A stretch of DNA of 64,000 nt from the NCBI GenBank assembly GCA_938002965.1, contig CALKZY010000034.1, positions 62,001 through 126,000 of the forward strand, in the 5' to 3' direction. The notes under the pieces are model-generated. The model saw only the letters and a list, made by a program, of their open reading frames with translations, was not told the origin of the DNA and did no database searches. This stretch comes from an uncultured Acidimicrobiales bacterium. Its GTDB lineage: Bacteria > Actinomycetota > Acidimicrobiia > Acidimicrobiales > SZUA-35. This document shows positions 41,667 through 50,875 of the stretch, piece after piece. Position 1 is the stretch's first letter, and every line of letters begins with the position of its first letter. The translations under genes were made by a program, and so were the position numbers.

Positions 41667-44600
41667 ATGACTTCAACCGACGGTCGTCCCTATCCGGATG
41701 TTCCTAGTCGAGCCGACTTTCCCGCCATTGAGCGGGCCATTCTTGACCGGTGGAACAGTGAGGACACGTTCCAAACCTCGATCGACAATCGTCCGGCCGA
41801 CGATACCCCTCGATACGTGTTCAATGACGGGCCCCCGTTCGCCAACGGACTCCCCCACTACGGCCACCTGCTGACCGGGTATGTCAAGGATGTCATCCCC
41901 CGCTTCCAGACGATGAAAGGCAACCGAGTCGAGCGTCGATTCGGTTGGGACTGCCACGGACTGCCAGCGGAAATGGAAACCGAGAAAGAGCTCGCCATCA
42001 GCGGCAGGCAGGCCATCACCGACTACGGCATCGAAAAGTTCAATGATGCGTGTCGAACATCGGTACTTCGATACACCAAGGAGTGGGAGTCCTATGTGAC
42101 TCGTCAGGCTCGTTGGGTGGATTTCGAAGACGACTACAAGACCATGGATCTCGACTACATGGAGTCGGTGATCTGGGCGTTCAAGCAGCTTTGGGACAAA
42201 GGTCTGGTCTACGAAGCCCATCGTGTAATGCCGTATTCCTGGGGCGCCGAAACTCCACTGTCCAACTTCGAGATCCGGCTGGATGATGCCACCCGACCTC
42301 GTCAGGACCCAGCCGTGACCGTCGGCTTCACTCTTGATCCCATCGACGACGACCCGGGCCCGGCGCGCATCTTGGCCTGGACAACAACGCCATGGACCTT
42401 GCCGTCCAACCTGGCGCTGGCGGTCAACGACGATGTCGACTACGTATTCGTCCCAGACGTCAACATCGACGCCGCAGAGACCCAAGACGGCTATGTCATC
42501 GTCGCCGCTGAGGCGCTGGAACGTTACCAAGCCGAATTGGGTGACGTCGAAGCGGTTCGAACGGTCAAGGGCCGCGAGCTCGTCGGGAGAACCTATTCTC
42601 CCTTGTTTCCATACTTCACCGGCCACGAAAACTCGTTCCGAGTGTTGTCCGACCAGTTCGTGGGAACCGGCGATGGAACCGGCATCGTGCACATGGCTCC
42701 CGGTTTCGGCGAGGACGACCAGCGGGTTTGTGAGGCGGCCGGTATCCGTCTCGTGGTGCCCGTCAATGACGAGGGTCGCTTCACCGAAGAAGTCGTCGAC
42801 TTCGCTGGGCTCAACGTCTTCGACGCCAACCCTGAGATCATCAAATGGTTGAAGGCGAAAGGGCGAGTCGTCAGGCACGAAACCTACGACCACAACTATC
42901 CACACTGTTGGCGAACCGATACGCCGATCATCTACCGGGCAATCAGCTCGTGGTACGTCCGAGTCAGCGAGATCCAAGATCGGCTCTTGGCCGCCAACCA
43001 GCAGATCAACTGGATCCCTTCTCATGTTCGAGATGGCCAGTTCGGGAAGTGGCTCGAAGGAGCTCGCGACTGGTCAATCAGTCGAAATCGCTTCTGGGGC
43101 GCCCCGATCCCTATTTGGATCAGCGATGACCCCGTGTACCCCCGCATCGACGTCTATGGCTCGCTCGACGAGTTGGAAGCTGACTTCGGGGTTCGACCAA
43201 CAGACCTGCACCGGCCGTTCATCGACGACCTGGTGCGCCCCAACCCCGACGATCCAACGGGCCAATCCACGATGCGGCGGGTTCCTGAGGTGCTCGATTG
43301 TTGGTTTGAATCCGGATCGATGCCATACGCCCAGCTCCATTACCCGTTCGAGAATGTCGAGCGGTTCGAGAATCACAACCCGGCCGACTTCATCGTCGAA
43401 TACATCGCCCAAACAAGGGGATGGTTCTACACGATGCACGTTCTATCGGTAGCCCTGTTCGACCAGCCGGCGTTCGCCAACGTCATCTGCCACGGGGTCG
43501 TCCTCGACTCCGAAGGCCAAAAGCTATCCAAGCGCCTCCGCAACTATCCCGACCCGCTGGAGCTTTTTGAATCAGTCGGCTCGGACGCCTTGCGCTGGCA
43601 TCTAATGGGTTCGCCCATTCTCCGTGGCAACGATCTGCGGATAGCGGCCGATGGTTCCGACGTGCGAGAGGTCGTCCGGCAAACCCTCAACCCGCTGTGG
43701 AGTGCGTACAGCTTCTTCGCCCTGTACGCCAATGCCGATGGCTACAAGGCTCGCTACCGGACCGATTCGGCCAACGTCCTCGACCGGTACATCCTGGCGA
43801 AAACCCGCAACCTGGTTGAACAGACGTCGCACGCACTTGACGCCTACGAACTGGCCGATGCCACTGCAGTCGTGCAGGACTACCTGGATGCGTTGACAAA
43901 CTGGTACATCCGTCGTAGCCGGGAACGATTCTGGAATACATCCGATGACAGCGGGCAAGGTGCGGTCGATACCGACGCCCTCGACACGCTCTACTCGGTT
44001 TTAACCACCGTGGCCCGAGTCGTCGCTCCACTGTTGCCCTACCTGGCGGAAGAAATCTGGACCGGGCTAACCGACGATGGCAGTGTGCACCTTCAGGCGT
44101 GGCCGGACTCGAACGATCTTCCAGTCGACGATGAGTTGGTCCAAGCCATGGACAAGCTACGTGAGGCCGCCTCAGCTGCACTGTCGTTGCGCGACTCTAG
44201 AGGCCTTCGCATTCGCCAGCCACTAAAACGAGCTGTTCTGGCGGGTGCCAACGTCAAGGGACTGGCCGATCTTCAAGCTCTCCTCGCCGACGAGATCAAC
44301 GTAAAGGCCATCGAGTTCAGTGACGACGTGGAAGCTTTCGGCTCATTTCGACTCCAACCCAATGGCCGCGTTCTCGGTCCTCGACTCGGGGGCGATGTTC
44401 AGAAGATCATCACCGAAGCCAAGGCCGGCAACTGGTCACTGAACGATGACGGAACCGTCAGCGTCAGCGGCCATGAACTCAGCGAGGGCGAGTTTGCCCT
44501 GGCCTTGGTCCCCAATGACGGCATCGCTGCAGCCGCTCTCCCCGGCAACTCAACCGTGATCGCCCTCGACACCGAGATAACACCCGAACTCGAAGCAGAA

Positions 44601-44852
44601 GGCTTCGCCCGCGATCTCGTTCGAGCCATCCAGCAGGAACGTAAAGAGCGGGACTTGAACGTCACCGATCGCATCCAACTGTCGCTATCGGCGCCGAGCG
44701 ATCTCGGTTCGCGCCTAGACGATCACATGACCTGGATCGAGAGCCAGGTTCTAGCCGTCGAAGTTGTGGCCGGAAATGACCTTCCGAGCTCGGCGAAGTT
44801 GGGACCCTACGACGTCACGTTTGACATAAAGCCAGTCCCGGCTTCGGCCTAG
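41667..44852 (+). CDS. ileS: Isoleucyl-tRNA synthetase, eukaryote-like type 2
   Basis: A 1061-aa class I synthetase that charges isoleucine to its tRNA and edits valine. The HIGH signature is HYGH (from H64, in GLPHYGHLLTG) and the KMSKS loop is KLSKR in GQKLSKRLRNYPDP near residue 617. The editing domain lies between (WTTTPWTLPSNLALAV and MAPGFGEDD). These forms and the long C-terminal domain mark the type 2 (eukaryotic-like) class found in mycobacteria and in mupirocin-resistant bacteria, an established distinction. A TAAGGT box 6 nt before the ATG suggests a leaderless mRNA. It converges with divIVA 73 bp downstream. Confidence 0.95.
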   Translation: MTSTDGRPYPDVPSRADFPAIERAILDRWNSEDTFQTSIDNRPADDTPRYVFNDGPPFANGLPHYGHLLTGYVKDVIPRFQTMKGNRVERRFGWDCHGLPAEMETEKELAISGRQAITDYGIEKFNDACRTSVLRYTKEWESYVTRQARWVDFEDDYKTMDLDYMESVIWAFKQLWDKGLVYEAHRVMPYSWGAETPLSNFEIRLDDATRPRQDPAVTVGFTLDPIDDDPGPARILAWTTTPWTLPSNLALAVNDDVDYVFVPDVNIDAAETQDGYVIVAAEALERYQAELGDVEAVRTVKGRELVGRTYSPLFPYFTGHENSFRVLSDQFVGTGDGTGIVHMAPGFGEDDQRVCEAAGIRLVVPVNDEGRFTEEVVDFAGLNVFDANPEIIKWLKAKGRVVRHETYDHNYPHCWRTDTPIIYRAISSWYVRVSEIQDRLLAANQQINWIPSHVRDGQFGKWLEGARDWSISRNRFWGAPIPIWISDDPVYPRIDVYGSLDELEADFGVRPTDLHRPFIDDLVRPNPDDPTGQSTMRRVPEVLDCWFESGSMPYAQLHYPFENVERFENHNPADFIVEYIAQTRGWFYTMHVLSVALFDQPAFANVICHGVVLDSEGQKLSKRLRNYPDPLELFESVGSDALRWHLMGSPILRGNDLRIAADGSDVREVVRQTLNPLWSAYSFFALYANADGYKARYRTDSANVLDRYILAKTRNLVEQTSHALDAYELADATAVVQDYLDALTNWYIRRSRERFWNTSDDSGQGAVDTDALDTLYSVLTTVARVVAPLLPYLAEEIWTGLTDDGSVHLQAWPDSNDLPVDDELVQAMDKLREAASAALSLRDSRGLRIRQPLKRAVLAGANVKGLADLQALLADEINVKAIEFSDDVEAFGSFRLQPNGRVLGPRLGGDVQKIITEAKAGNWSLNDDGTVSVSGHELSEGEFALALVPNDGIAAAALPGNSTVIALDTEITPELEAEGFARDLVRAIQQERKERDLNVTDRIQLSLSAPSDLGSRLDDHMTWIESQVLAVEVVAGNDLPSSAKLGPYDVTFDIKPVPASA

Positions 44853-44925
44853 ACGCTTTGCTACAAGATCAGCCTGGGCGACCCGGCAGCAACTGCTGCT
44901 GGAGTGCCTGTCCCACTGTCAGCTA

Positions 44926-46200
44926 TTAACGACGGCGGCCAAACCAGCCGCCGCCACCCCGCTCGCTGTCGCGGTCTTCGAGAAAATCGGTGATGGCATC
45001 GTCGGATCCGTCCTCGGCCGTCACCCGACGAAGCTCATCGAGATACGGGTCGCCGGTGCCCAGCACCGAGGGTGCGCCGTTTTCGTCAACCGCTCCCTCG
45101 CCGTTTGCCATCGGAGTCGGAGCTGGAGGCGGTTGAATTACCTGGGTCTCGACACCGATTTGAACGTCACCACCACCGGGCGCCTGGTCGTCAACAAAGT
45201 CGCCGGCCTCGATCTCGGCTTCGCCCTCGACGTTTGGCTGAACCTCGATGCCGTCGTCAAGATCGACGTCTACGCCTTCATCCATCTCCACATCGGGATC
45301 CGGGGCGAGGACGTCAAGGTCAGCTGCTTCTACAACCTCGGCTTCTTCGTGCTCGGAATCGGCGGCCAGTTGCGCCTCCTCTTCCAGCTCATTGAGCGCT
45401 ACGACCTCAACTGCGATCGGCGGGTAGTTTTCTGCGTCGAAGTCGACCAGTTCGGCGGCTTCGATGCCATCTTCGTTTCGCAAGCGAGTCGGATCGTCGA
45501 GAATCTCTGAGATCTCGTCAAGGGAAGCTCGGACGTCATTGCAGCGCGATGCAAGGTGATTTTCAAAGCGCTCGACGTCGATTTGGAGCATCCGGTGAGT
45601 GTCTTTCAGCTCCGAAATCTGGCCCACCAGGTTGGCACGCTCATCCTCATGTGCCTTTGCCAACTCAGTTTCTACTGCTTCGAGGCGAGAGCGAGCCTCT
45701 TCTTTAGCCTCATCAAGCAGCCGACTGCGCTCTGATCCGGCATCGGCCACCATTTTCTCGCGGTAGCCGACGGCCTCGGTGGTCATCTCCGCTGCCTGGT
45801 CACGGGCGTCGGCAAGCATGGCATTGGACTGGAACTCAGCTTCGGTGCGAAGTCGTTCGGCCTCTTCCCTGGCCTCACGAACCGTTGTGTCGGCCTGGCG
45901 CTGAGCGGAAACCAGCGTGTTTCGCAGCGTCTCGTCAAAGTCCGGTTGCGGAGCGGCCGGAATCTCGGCGCCAGGCGGGGATGATGGCGGCTGCGCCTCC
46001 ACTAAGCGAGCCTCAGCAGCAGAAGCCCGGTGTTCGGCCTCACCAAGACGCGTTTGCAATCGATCTATTTCGTCGGCTAGGGGCGCCAGGTTGGCCAAAA
46101 CCCGGTTGACCTGGTCCTTCGAGTACCCCCGCGGTTCCTCCTCGAATCGGATATCTGGGATCCGCTTCAGCAACCGCAACTTATCGCTCTGCAATGGCAT
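44926..46200 (-). CDS. divIVA: DivIVA-domain protein with acidic C-terminal region
   Basis: A 424-aa protein. Residues about 1-55 hold the DivIVA lipid-binding domain (IRFEEEPRGYSKDQVNRVLANL), then a proline linker and a long coiled coil (residues 90-225) rich in Ala, Glu and Arg. Residues 240-350 are strongly acidic (VDVDLDDGIEVQPNVEGEAE). A basic Arg/Gly tail closes it. In actinobacteria DivIVA (Wag31) marks poles and directs cell-wall growth; this version is longer than the usual 260-300 aa because of the acidic region. TACCCT 6 nt before the ATG indicates a leaderless transcript. It is the last gene of the dcw cluster. Confidence 0.85.
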   Translation of the reverse strand: MPLQSDKLRLLKRIPDIRFEEEPRGYSKDQVNRVLANLAPLADEIDRLQTRLGEAEHRASAAEARLVEAQPPSSPPGAEIPAAPQPDFDETLRNTLVSAQRQADTTVREAREEAERLRTEAEFQSNAMLADARDQAAEMTTEAVGYREKMVADAGSERSRLLDEAKEEARSRLEAVETELAKAHEDERANLVGQISELKDTHRMLQIDVERFENHLASRCNDVRASLDEISEILDDPTRLRNEDGIEAAELVDFDAENYPPIAVEVVALNELEEEAQLAADSEHEEAEVVEAADLDVLAPDPDVEMDEGVDVDLDDGIEVQPNVEGEAEIEAGDFVDDQAPGGGDVQIGVETQVIQPPPAPTPMANGEGAVDENGAPSVLGTGDPYLDELRRVTAEDGSDDAITDFLEDRDSERGGGGWFGRRR

Positions 46201-46206
46201 GCCGTA

Positions 46207-46212
46207 AGGGTA
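46207..46212 (-). promoter_or_regulatory. Leaderless -10 box before divIVA
   Basis: TACCCT on the minus strand ends 6 nt before the ATG at 46200. It suggests that divIVA is transcribed separately from the upstream yggT. Confidence 0.5.
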
Positions 46213-46316
46213 ACCCGCCTCTAGGTGGTTATGCACGAGGAATCAAGTACAAACGGGACGCCCCTGCGGAGGCCTTACGGACTAGCTGGCGTTGTCGACA
46301 GCCAAAGCCACAAGGG

Positions 46317-46577
46317 TCAGCAAATGATCTGTACCAGGATCTGAATTGCGATCAGTACGAGGAGTTCGGCGATCCCGAAGCCACCGAGAGCACCCGGCAA
46401 AGGCGGAACAGCTCTTCGTATCGGCATCACCACCGGCTCGGTCACCGTCACTGCCAGGCTGCGGAAACTTCCCCACGGCGAATCATGCGACAAAGGGAAA
46501 AACGAGAGAACGAGCCGCATAAGAAAAGCGAACTCGAACAACAGGAGAAGGACACAGAGGATGTTTCGGACGTCCAT
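46317..46577 (-). CDS. YggT-family membrane protein
   Basis: An 86-aa protein with two membrane helices (CVLLLLFEFAFLMRLVLSFF and IAELLVLIAIQILVQII) joined by a polar loop with the family segment TEPVVMPIRRAVPPL. YggT proteins are found beside sepF and divIVA in Gram-positive dcw clusters and are thought to aid cell-envelope function or osmotic stress; the exact role is not established. The length is typical for the one-domain form. It lies 4 bp after sepF on the same strand. Confidence 0.9.
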   Translation of the reverse strand: MDVRNILCVLLLLFEFAFLMRLVLSFFPLSHDSPWGSFRSLAVTVTEPVVMPIRRAVPPLPGALGGFGIAELLVLIAIQILVQIIC

Positions 46578-46580
46578 GGC

Positions 46581-47246
46581 CTACCTAGCGTATCCCCGTT
46601 GCTGAATCCGCATGCGGTCCTCCTCGGCCACCTGTACACCTTCCGGCGTGAGGAGGAAGACGGCTGAGCCAATCTTCTCCATCGTCCCATCAAGGCAGTA
46701 GCAGACGCCGCTGGCGAAGTCGATTAGGCGACGCGCCAGATCCCGCTCAAGCCCCTGCAGATTCAATACCACCGGCACTCCAACTCGAAACTCGTCAGCC
46801 AGCTCCCTCGCCTCCGCAAACGACTCAGGCGAGACGGTCTTGGGCCGAGCTCGAACCGCATCAAGCGATCGGATCACGGCATCGTCGGATTCATTCATTG
46901 GTTCCTCGGTCCAGCCATCGGACTCGGATTCATCCTGCGAGCGAAGGTCGATCACAGGCTCCTGGGGAATGGCTCGTGAAGCCGATTCCTGCGCCGGGCG
47001 CCGTTTCTTAGGGCTCGAACCCTGGACCGTGCCTCCATGGGCTGACGGCGCCATTCGATCGGCCTGTCGTTGCGATCGGGTCGAGTGTGGGTCGGGTTCC
47101 GCCCCGTAATTCCAGTAGTCGTCGTTGTCGGCCAACGAACGCCCTTCATCGGCCCGCGAAGAATTGGACGGAGCGAACCGCCCGACTTCATAGTCCTCGT
47201 CCGGGCCCAACCCGACGTAGGCCCGTAGCGCTCGCAGCAACGACAT
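46581..47246 (-). CDS. sepF: Cell division protein SepF
   Basis: A 221-aa protein with an N-terminal amphipathic helix (SLLRALRAYVGLG), a disordered middle of about 110 residues rich in Ser, Asp and Arg, and the C-terminal SepF core (RPKTVSPESFAEARELADEFRVGVPVVLNLQG, then DFASGVCYCLDGTMEKIGSAVFLLTPEGV). SepF tethers FtsZ to the membrane in bacteria that lack FtsA, which is also absent here. The strong AAGGAGAG sits 4 nt before the ATG, with TAGACT 20-odd nt upstream as a possible -10. It follows yggS by 71 bp. Confidence 0.93.
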   Translation of the reverse strand: MSLLRALRAYVGLGPDEDYEVGRFAPSNSSRADEGRSLADNDDYWNYGAEPDPHSTRSQRQADRMAPSAHGGTVQGSSPKKRRPAQESASRAIPQEPVIDLRSQDESESDGWTEEPMNESDDAVIRSLDAVRARPKTVSPESFAEARELADEFRVGVPVVLNLQGLERDLARRLIDFASGVCYCLDGTMEKIGSAVFLLTPEGVQVAEEDRMRIQQRGYAR

Positions 47247-47317
47247 GCATCTCTCCTTGCTACAAGTCTACTGACCGACACCAAGCCGGTGGTTCATGGG
47301 GGTCATCGCGTTCAGGA

Positions 47318-47983
47318 TCATCGCGGCCGGCTACCGAACAGTGCCGACCCGATGCGCACCATTGTGCTGCCCTCGGAGACGGCGCGTTCGAAGTCATTGG
47401 TCATGCCCATTGACAGTTCACGCAGTTGGTAGCGCTGAGCGAGACCGGCTAGCTGGGCGAAGGAGGGGCCAGGGTCAACTCCGCCAGTTGGCCCCAACGT
47501 CATCAAACCCTGCACGTCCAGGCCGGCACGCTGCGCCTGCTCGACCATCAGCCCGACGTCTGATGGGCTACAACCGAACTTCTGCTCCTCATTGGTCGTA
47601 TTGACCTGAACCAATATCGACGCTCCAGGCGAACGGACGGCGATCTGATCGATTAACACCGGCCGATCGACCGTGTGCCACAGATCCACCGAGGCGGCCA
47701 AGAGTTTTACCTTGTTTCGTTGCAGGCCGCCGATGAAATGCCATCGGGGCGAAGGACGATCCGCATCACGTAGTGTCTTTGCCTTCGCCGCCAGGTCTTG
47801 GGCGTAGTTCTCGCCACAGTCGGTCAACCCGGCGGCCATGGCGCGTTCCACGATCTCGATCGGCCAGGTCTTGGTGACGGCAACCAGCGTGACCTGACGT
47901 CCATCGGCCACGCTGTCGATTCGTTGGCGAATCGAGGCCAACCGGGTGCGTATTTCATCGACCGAAGCCAGCGCCTCACTCAT
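47318..47983 (-). CDS. PLP-binding homeostasis protein (YggS/YlmE)
   Basis: A 221-aa protein of the YggS/PROSC family, which handles free pyridoxal phosphate. The PLP lysine is in VTLVAVTKTWP near residue 38; GENYAQDLAAKA, WHFIGGLQRNKVKLL and SMGMTNDFERAVSEGSTMVRIGSALFG follow, the last binding the cofactor phosphate. As YlmE it is a normal member of Gram-positive dcw clusters between ftsZ and sepF. No catalytic role is established. Its start lies 46 bp after pgeF. Confidence 0.93.
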   Translation of the reverse strand: MSEALASVDEIRTRLASIRQRIDSVADGRQVTLVAVTKTWPIEIVERAMAAGLTDCGENYAQDLAAKAKTLRDADRPSPRWHFIGGLQRNKVKLLAASVDLWHTVDRPVLIDQIAVRSPGASILVQVNTTNEEQKFGCSPSDVGLMVEQAQRAGLDVQGLMTLGPTGGVDPGPSFAQLAGLAQRYQLRELSMGMTNDFERAVSEGSTMVRIGSALFGSRPR

Positions 47984-48029
47984 CGGCAGCCACTTCCATA
48001 TGTCTGTTCGCCAGATATCTGTTCACCGG

Positions 48030-48704
48030 TCATGGCCCCGGTTCGATCCAAGCAACAACGGTCTGGCGCCCCTGGTCGGCCCGGGTCCGATGACTAAAGT
48101 AATTTTGGCCGCTAGTACAAGTTCCGATTTCCGGATCAGGCCACGACGCCGACCTGCAGGCAGCGGAAACGGCTGCTGGCATGTCAAGGGCTGTCTTGCC
48201 GTCACCGGTCGACCCTCGGACTCCTGAGCCGTAGCGAGCCTCGACAACCGCCAGTTCGCTTTCACCGAATTCGTACGCTCTCGGATGGATGCACGGACCG
48301 ACCACGGCCGCCACTGGTCGGCCACCCTCGGCCAACAGACGCTCACCGGCCTTCTCGATGATGCCCGCCACCAAACCTCTCCAACCGGCATGGACGACTG
48401 CGACACCAGAATCGGCGACAAGAACGACCGCAGCACAGTCAGCAGTCGTTACGGCGATCGGGCAATCAGGCACGAAGGTCACGGCACCATCAGCCTCACT
48501 CCCCGCGTGTTCCCCCGGTTGATCAACTTCGACGACATTGTCTCCGTGCACCTGCTTGAGCCACGTCCACGCTGGATCAGCAATGGCGCGCCGCCGGCTG
48601 TTCAGATCAGGAGCCGGAGACACAACCTGAAAGTCACCGTCAGAGGCGTCGGTTACGCGAATCTGAACCGAGCCGAGTGGGATGGCGACGTCGAATGACT
48701 TCAT
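48030..48704 (-). CDS. pgeF: Peptidoglycan editing factor (laccase-domain, YfiH/YlmD)
   Basis: A 224-aa protein of the YfiH/DUF152 family. Metal ligands: the histidine in WLKQVHGDNV near residue 53, the cysteine in TTADCAAVV near residue 89, the histidine in VVHAGWRGLVAG near residue 104 and the cysteine and histidine in VVGPCIHPRAYEFG. The family has been described as a purine nucleoside phosphorylase and as a factor that removes wrongly placed L-Ser from peptidoglycan precursors. It follows ftsZ by about 70 bp in the expected Gram-positive order ftsZ-ylmD-ylmE. ATG start. Confidence 0.92.
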   Translation of the reverse strand: MKSFDVAIPLGSVQIRVTDASDGDFQVVSPAPDLNSRRRAIADPAWTWLKQVHGDNVVEVDQPGEHAGSEADGAVTFVPDCPIAVTTADCAAVVLVADSGVAVVHAGWRGLVAGIIEKAGERLLAEGGRPVAAVVGPCIHPRAYEFGESELAVVEARYGSGVRGSTGDGKTALDMPAAVSAACRSASWPDPEIGTCTSGQNYFSHRTRADQGRQTVVAWIEPGP

Positions 48705-48773
48705 GTGCCGGTTCCATCGTCGTTTTCATCTGCCGCCCCAGTGCGACGGCCAAGGCGCTGTGGCGACACCGGC

Positions 48774-49925
48774 CTACTTCAGGAAGGAAGGAACGTCGAA
48801 ATCGTCGTCAGGATCATCGATGTCGTCAAAGAGGTCTACTGACATTCGGCTCTTGTTGGACACGTCGCCTCGGCCGCGGGCATCGTCCTGCGATTCGTCG
48901 CGTTCAACAGCATCGAAGCCGTTGGAAGAGTGATTGCGGGCGTCAGCACCGTTTGTGTCACGAAGGTCCAAGGTCTTCTCCTCGAACCGATCGAAGCCTG
49001 CGGCGATAACCGTTACTTGGATGTCCTCTTCGAGGGTCTCATCGACGACCGTACCGAAGATGATGTTGGCATCAGGATGCGCAACATCATGGATGATCTC
49101 AGCCGCCTCCGACACCTCGAACAGGCCGAGGTCGCTCGATCCGGCGATGGTGAGGAGAATGCCGCGGGCACCCTCAATCGAAGCTTCAAGAAGTGGACTG
49201 GCAATAGCGGCTCGTGCCGCCGACAATGCTCTGCCTTCGCCACCGGCCCGACCAATGCCCATAAGAGCACTTCCAGCCTCGTGCATGATCATGCGCACGT
49301 CGGCGAAGTCAGTGTTGATCAGGCCCGGAGTTGTAATGAGATCGGCGATGCCGCTAACACCCTGAAGCAGTATCTCGTCTGCCATTCGGAATGCGGCCAC
49401 CATCGACGTCTTCTCATCGGCAATGGACAGGAGGCGGTCGTTGGGGATGACAATCTGTGTGTCAACCTTTTCCCGAAGACGCTTGATGCCATCTTCCGCC
49501 TGGGCGGCACGACGGCGGCCTTCAAAGCCAAACGGCCGGGTGATAACCGCAATGGTCAACGCTCCCTGGCTCTTGGCCACCTCGGCGATAACGGGCGCCG
49601 CACCTGTACCGGTGCCGCCACCCTCGCCTGCGGTAATGAAGACCATGTCAGCGCCAGACAGAGCTTCGCTGATTTCGTCTCGATGCTCCTCGGCCGCCTG
49701 CTCGCCTACCGCTGGATCGCTACCCGCACCCAGACCGCGAGTCAGCTCACGGCCGATGTGGATCTTCGTCTCGGCATCGCTCATGAGCAAGGCCTGGGCA
49801 TCGGTGTTAACCGCGACGAAGTCGACACCACGCAGTCCAGCATCGATCATTCGGTTCACGGCATTGCAGCCACCGCCGCCGACGCCGACGACTTTGACCA
49901 CCGCCACGTAGTTTTGACTACTCAT
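48774..49925 (-). CDS. ftsZ: Cell division GTPase FtsZ
   Basis: A 383-aa tubulin homologue that forms the Z-ring. The N-terminus [18 protein letters not shown], the T4 signature [17 protein letters not shown] near residue 105 and the T7 loop [10 protein letters not shown] are complete. The conserved C-terminal peptide DFDVPSFLK ends the protein, the binding site for SepF and other partners, after an acidic linker of about 55 residues. The ATG at 49925 was chosen because the FtsZ domain begins directly after it; the longer frame from 49982 is not conserved-looking. TACCCT lies 9 nt upstream, so a separate short-leader promoter is possible. FtsQ lies 59 bp upstream. Confidence 0.98.
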   Translation of the reverse strand: MSSQNYVAVVKVVGVGGGGCNAVNRMIDAGLRGVDFVAVNTDAQALLMSDAETKIHIGRELTRGLGAGSDPAVGEQAAEEHRDEISEALSGADMVFITAGEGGGTGTGAAPVIAEVAKSQGALTIAVITRPFGFEGRRRAAQAEDGIKRLREKVDTQIVIPNDRLLSIADEKTSMVAAFRMADEILLQGVSGIADLITTPGLINTDFADVRMIMHEAGSALMGIGRAGGEGRALSAARAAIASPLLEASIEGARGILLTIAGSSDLGLFEVSEAAEIIHDVAHPDANIIFGTVVDETLEEDIQVTVIAAGFDRFEEKTLDLRDTNGADARNHSSNGFDAVERDESQDDARGRGDVSNKSRMSVDLFDDIDDPDDDFDVPSFLK

Positions 49926-49984
49926 TATTGTTCCAGGGTAGCACTCGGATTTGAAGCCATTGGTTTCTTCGCTCCAGGCCATGG

Positions 49985-50875
49985 TCAGCCATCTTGCCCA
50001 GCCTCCTCAGAGTCGGCACATGATCTGGTTACCGACGGCGCCGATGGCACCGCAACATCGACCGATTCCAAGCAGGCAAGATCTACCTGCTCCAACACAG
50101 TTTCCAGCGACTGGAACTTTGCGCCGAGCTGTCGACTGTCACCAAGCCTGGCCGTACTCCCCGAGTTGAAGATCAGTACTAGTTCGTCGCCAACCACGTC
50201 CATCCGGCCGACAAGTTGTCGAATGTCGTCCGGTGCGGACACCAGGAAATTGATGGCCAAGGCCGCTGAAGGTGGTGCCAACTCTCCTGGTTCGATGTCA
50301 ACCGTCAAACCATGGACAAGCGTGAACGTCGCCGACTCCGAGCCCACTTCGAGGTTGAGCGGATGGAGTGAATTCATCGTGGAGTCGACCGCGAGTCTCC
50401 GCACCTGTATCCCGTCTTTGTCGATCCCGACGAACTCTGATCCTGTGGGGTCGGCGAGAGCGAACAGCGTCTTGCGCATTTCAACATCAACGACCACAGT
50501 GCCGTTCCAAGATCTCGAGACCACCGCTGACCTGACCCAGGCAAGTTCTTCCACGAACTCAGCAGCTGCTTCGTTGTCAACGTCAATTAGCGGTTGCCCG
50601 GCCTCAATGTTGGTCGCCCGATATACCTCTTCGGCCTGGTTGCGTTCCACACCGTTCACGGTCACAACGTCCACCGCCAACATGTCGCTGTTGAGCAGGC
50701 CGATGACGGCCACCGCCATGAAGGCGACAATGGCCAATCCGCCAACCCAACGAAGTCGGCGTGCGCCCTTTCGTTTTCGTACTTCGTGGCGTCGTTCAGC
50801 GAACCGGTCAGCGCCGTCCGGACGACGACCACCTTTACGTTGAGACCGGCCGGTCCGAGCCCGCGTTGCGGTCAT
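49985..50875 (-). CDS. ftsQ: Cell division protein FtsQ
   Basis: A 296-aa bitopic protein: basic cytoplasmic part of about 42 residues ([16 protein letters not shown]), one membrane helix ([17 protein letters not shown]), then the POTRA domain ([35 protein letters not shown]) and the FtsQ beta-domain. FtsQ links FtsL/FtsB and recruits later division proteins at the septum. ATG at 50875 forms an ATGA overlap with the murB stop. About 85 residues at the C-terminus (residues 210-296) show weak similarity to typical FtsQ and may form a separate extracellular tail. Position between murB and ftsZ is usual in actinobacteria. Confidence 0.92.
   Translation of the reverse strand: MTATRARTGRSQRKGGRRPDGADRFAERRHEVRKRKGARRLRWVGGLAIVAFMAVAVIGLLNSDMLAVDVVTVNGVERNQAEEVYRATNIEAGQPLIDVDNEAAAEFVEELAWVRSAVVSRSWNGTVVVDVEMRKTLFALADPTGSEFVGIDKDGIQVRRLAVDSTMNSLHPLNLEVGSESATFTLVHGLTVDIEPGELAPPSAALAINFLVSAPDDIRQLVGRMDVVGDELVLIFNSGSTARLGDSRQLGAKFQSLETVLEQVDLACLESVDVAVPSAPSVTRSCADSEEAGQDG

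Noticed and set aside
41673-43025. A 450-codon open frame on the minus strand inside ileS
   Set aside because: Antisense to the conserved synthetase; no motif or ribosome-binding site.
44853-44925. GCAGC/GCTGC hairpin between ileS and divIVA as a terminator
   Set aside because: The stem is only 5 bp with a 4-nt loop and there is no T-run on either strand.
48930-50843. A 637-codon open frame on the plus strand opposite ftsZ and ftsQ
   Set aside because: It is antisense to two clearly conserved genes, crosses both gene boundaries, has low-complexity Ser/Thr/Arg composition and no family resemblance. Long antisense frames are common in G+C-rich genes.
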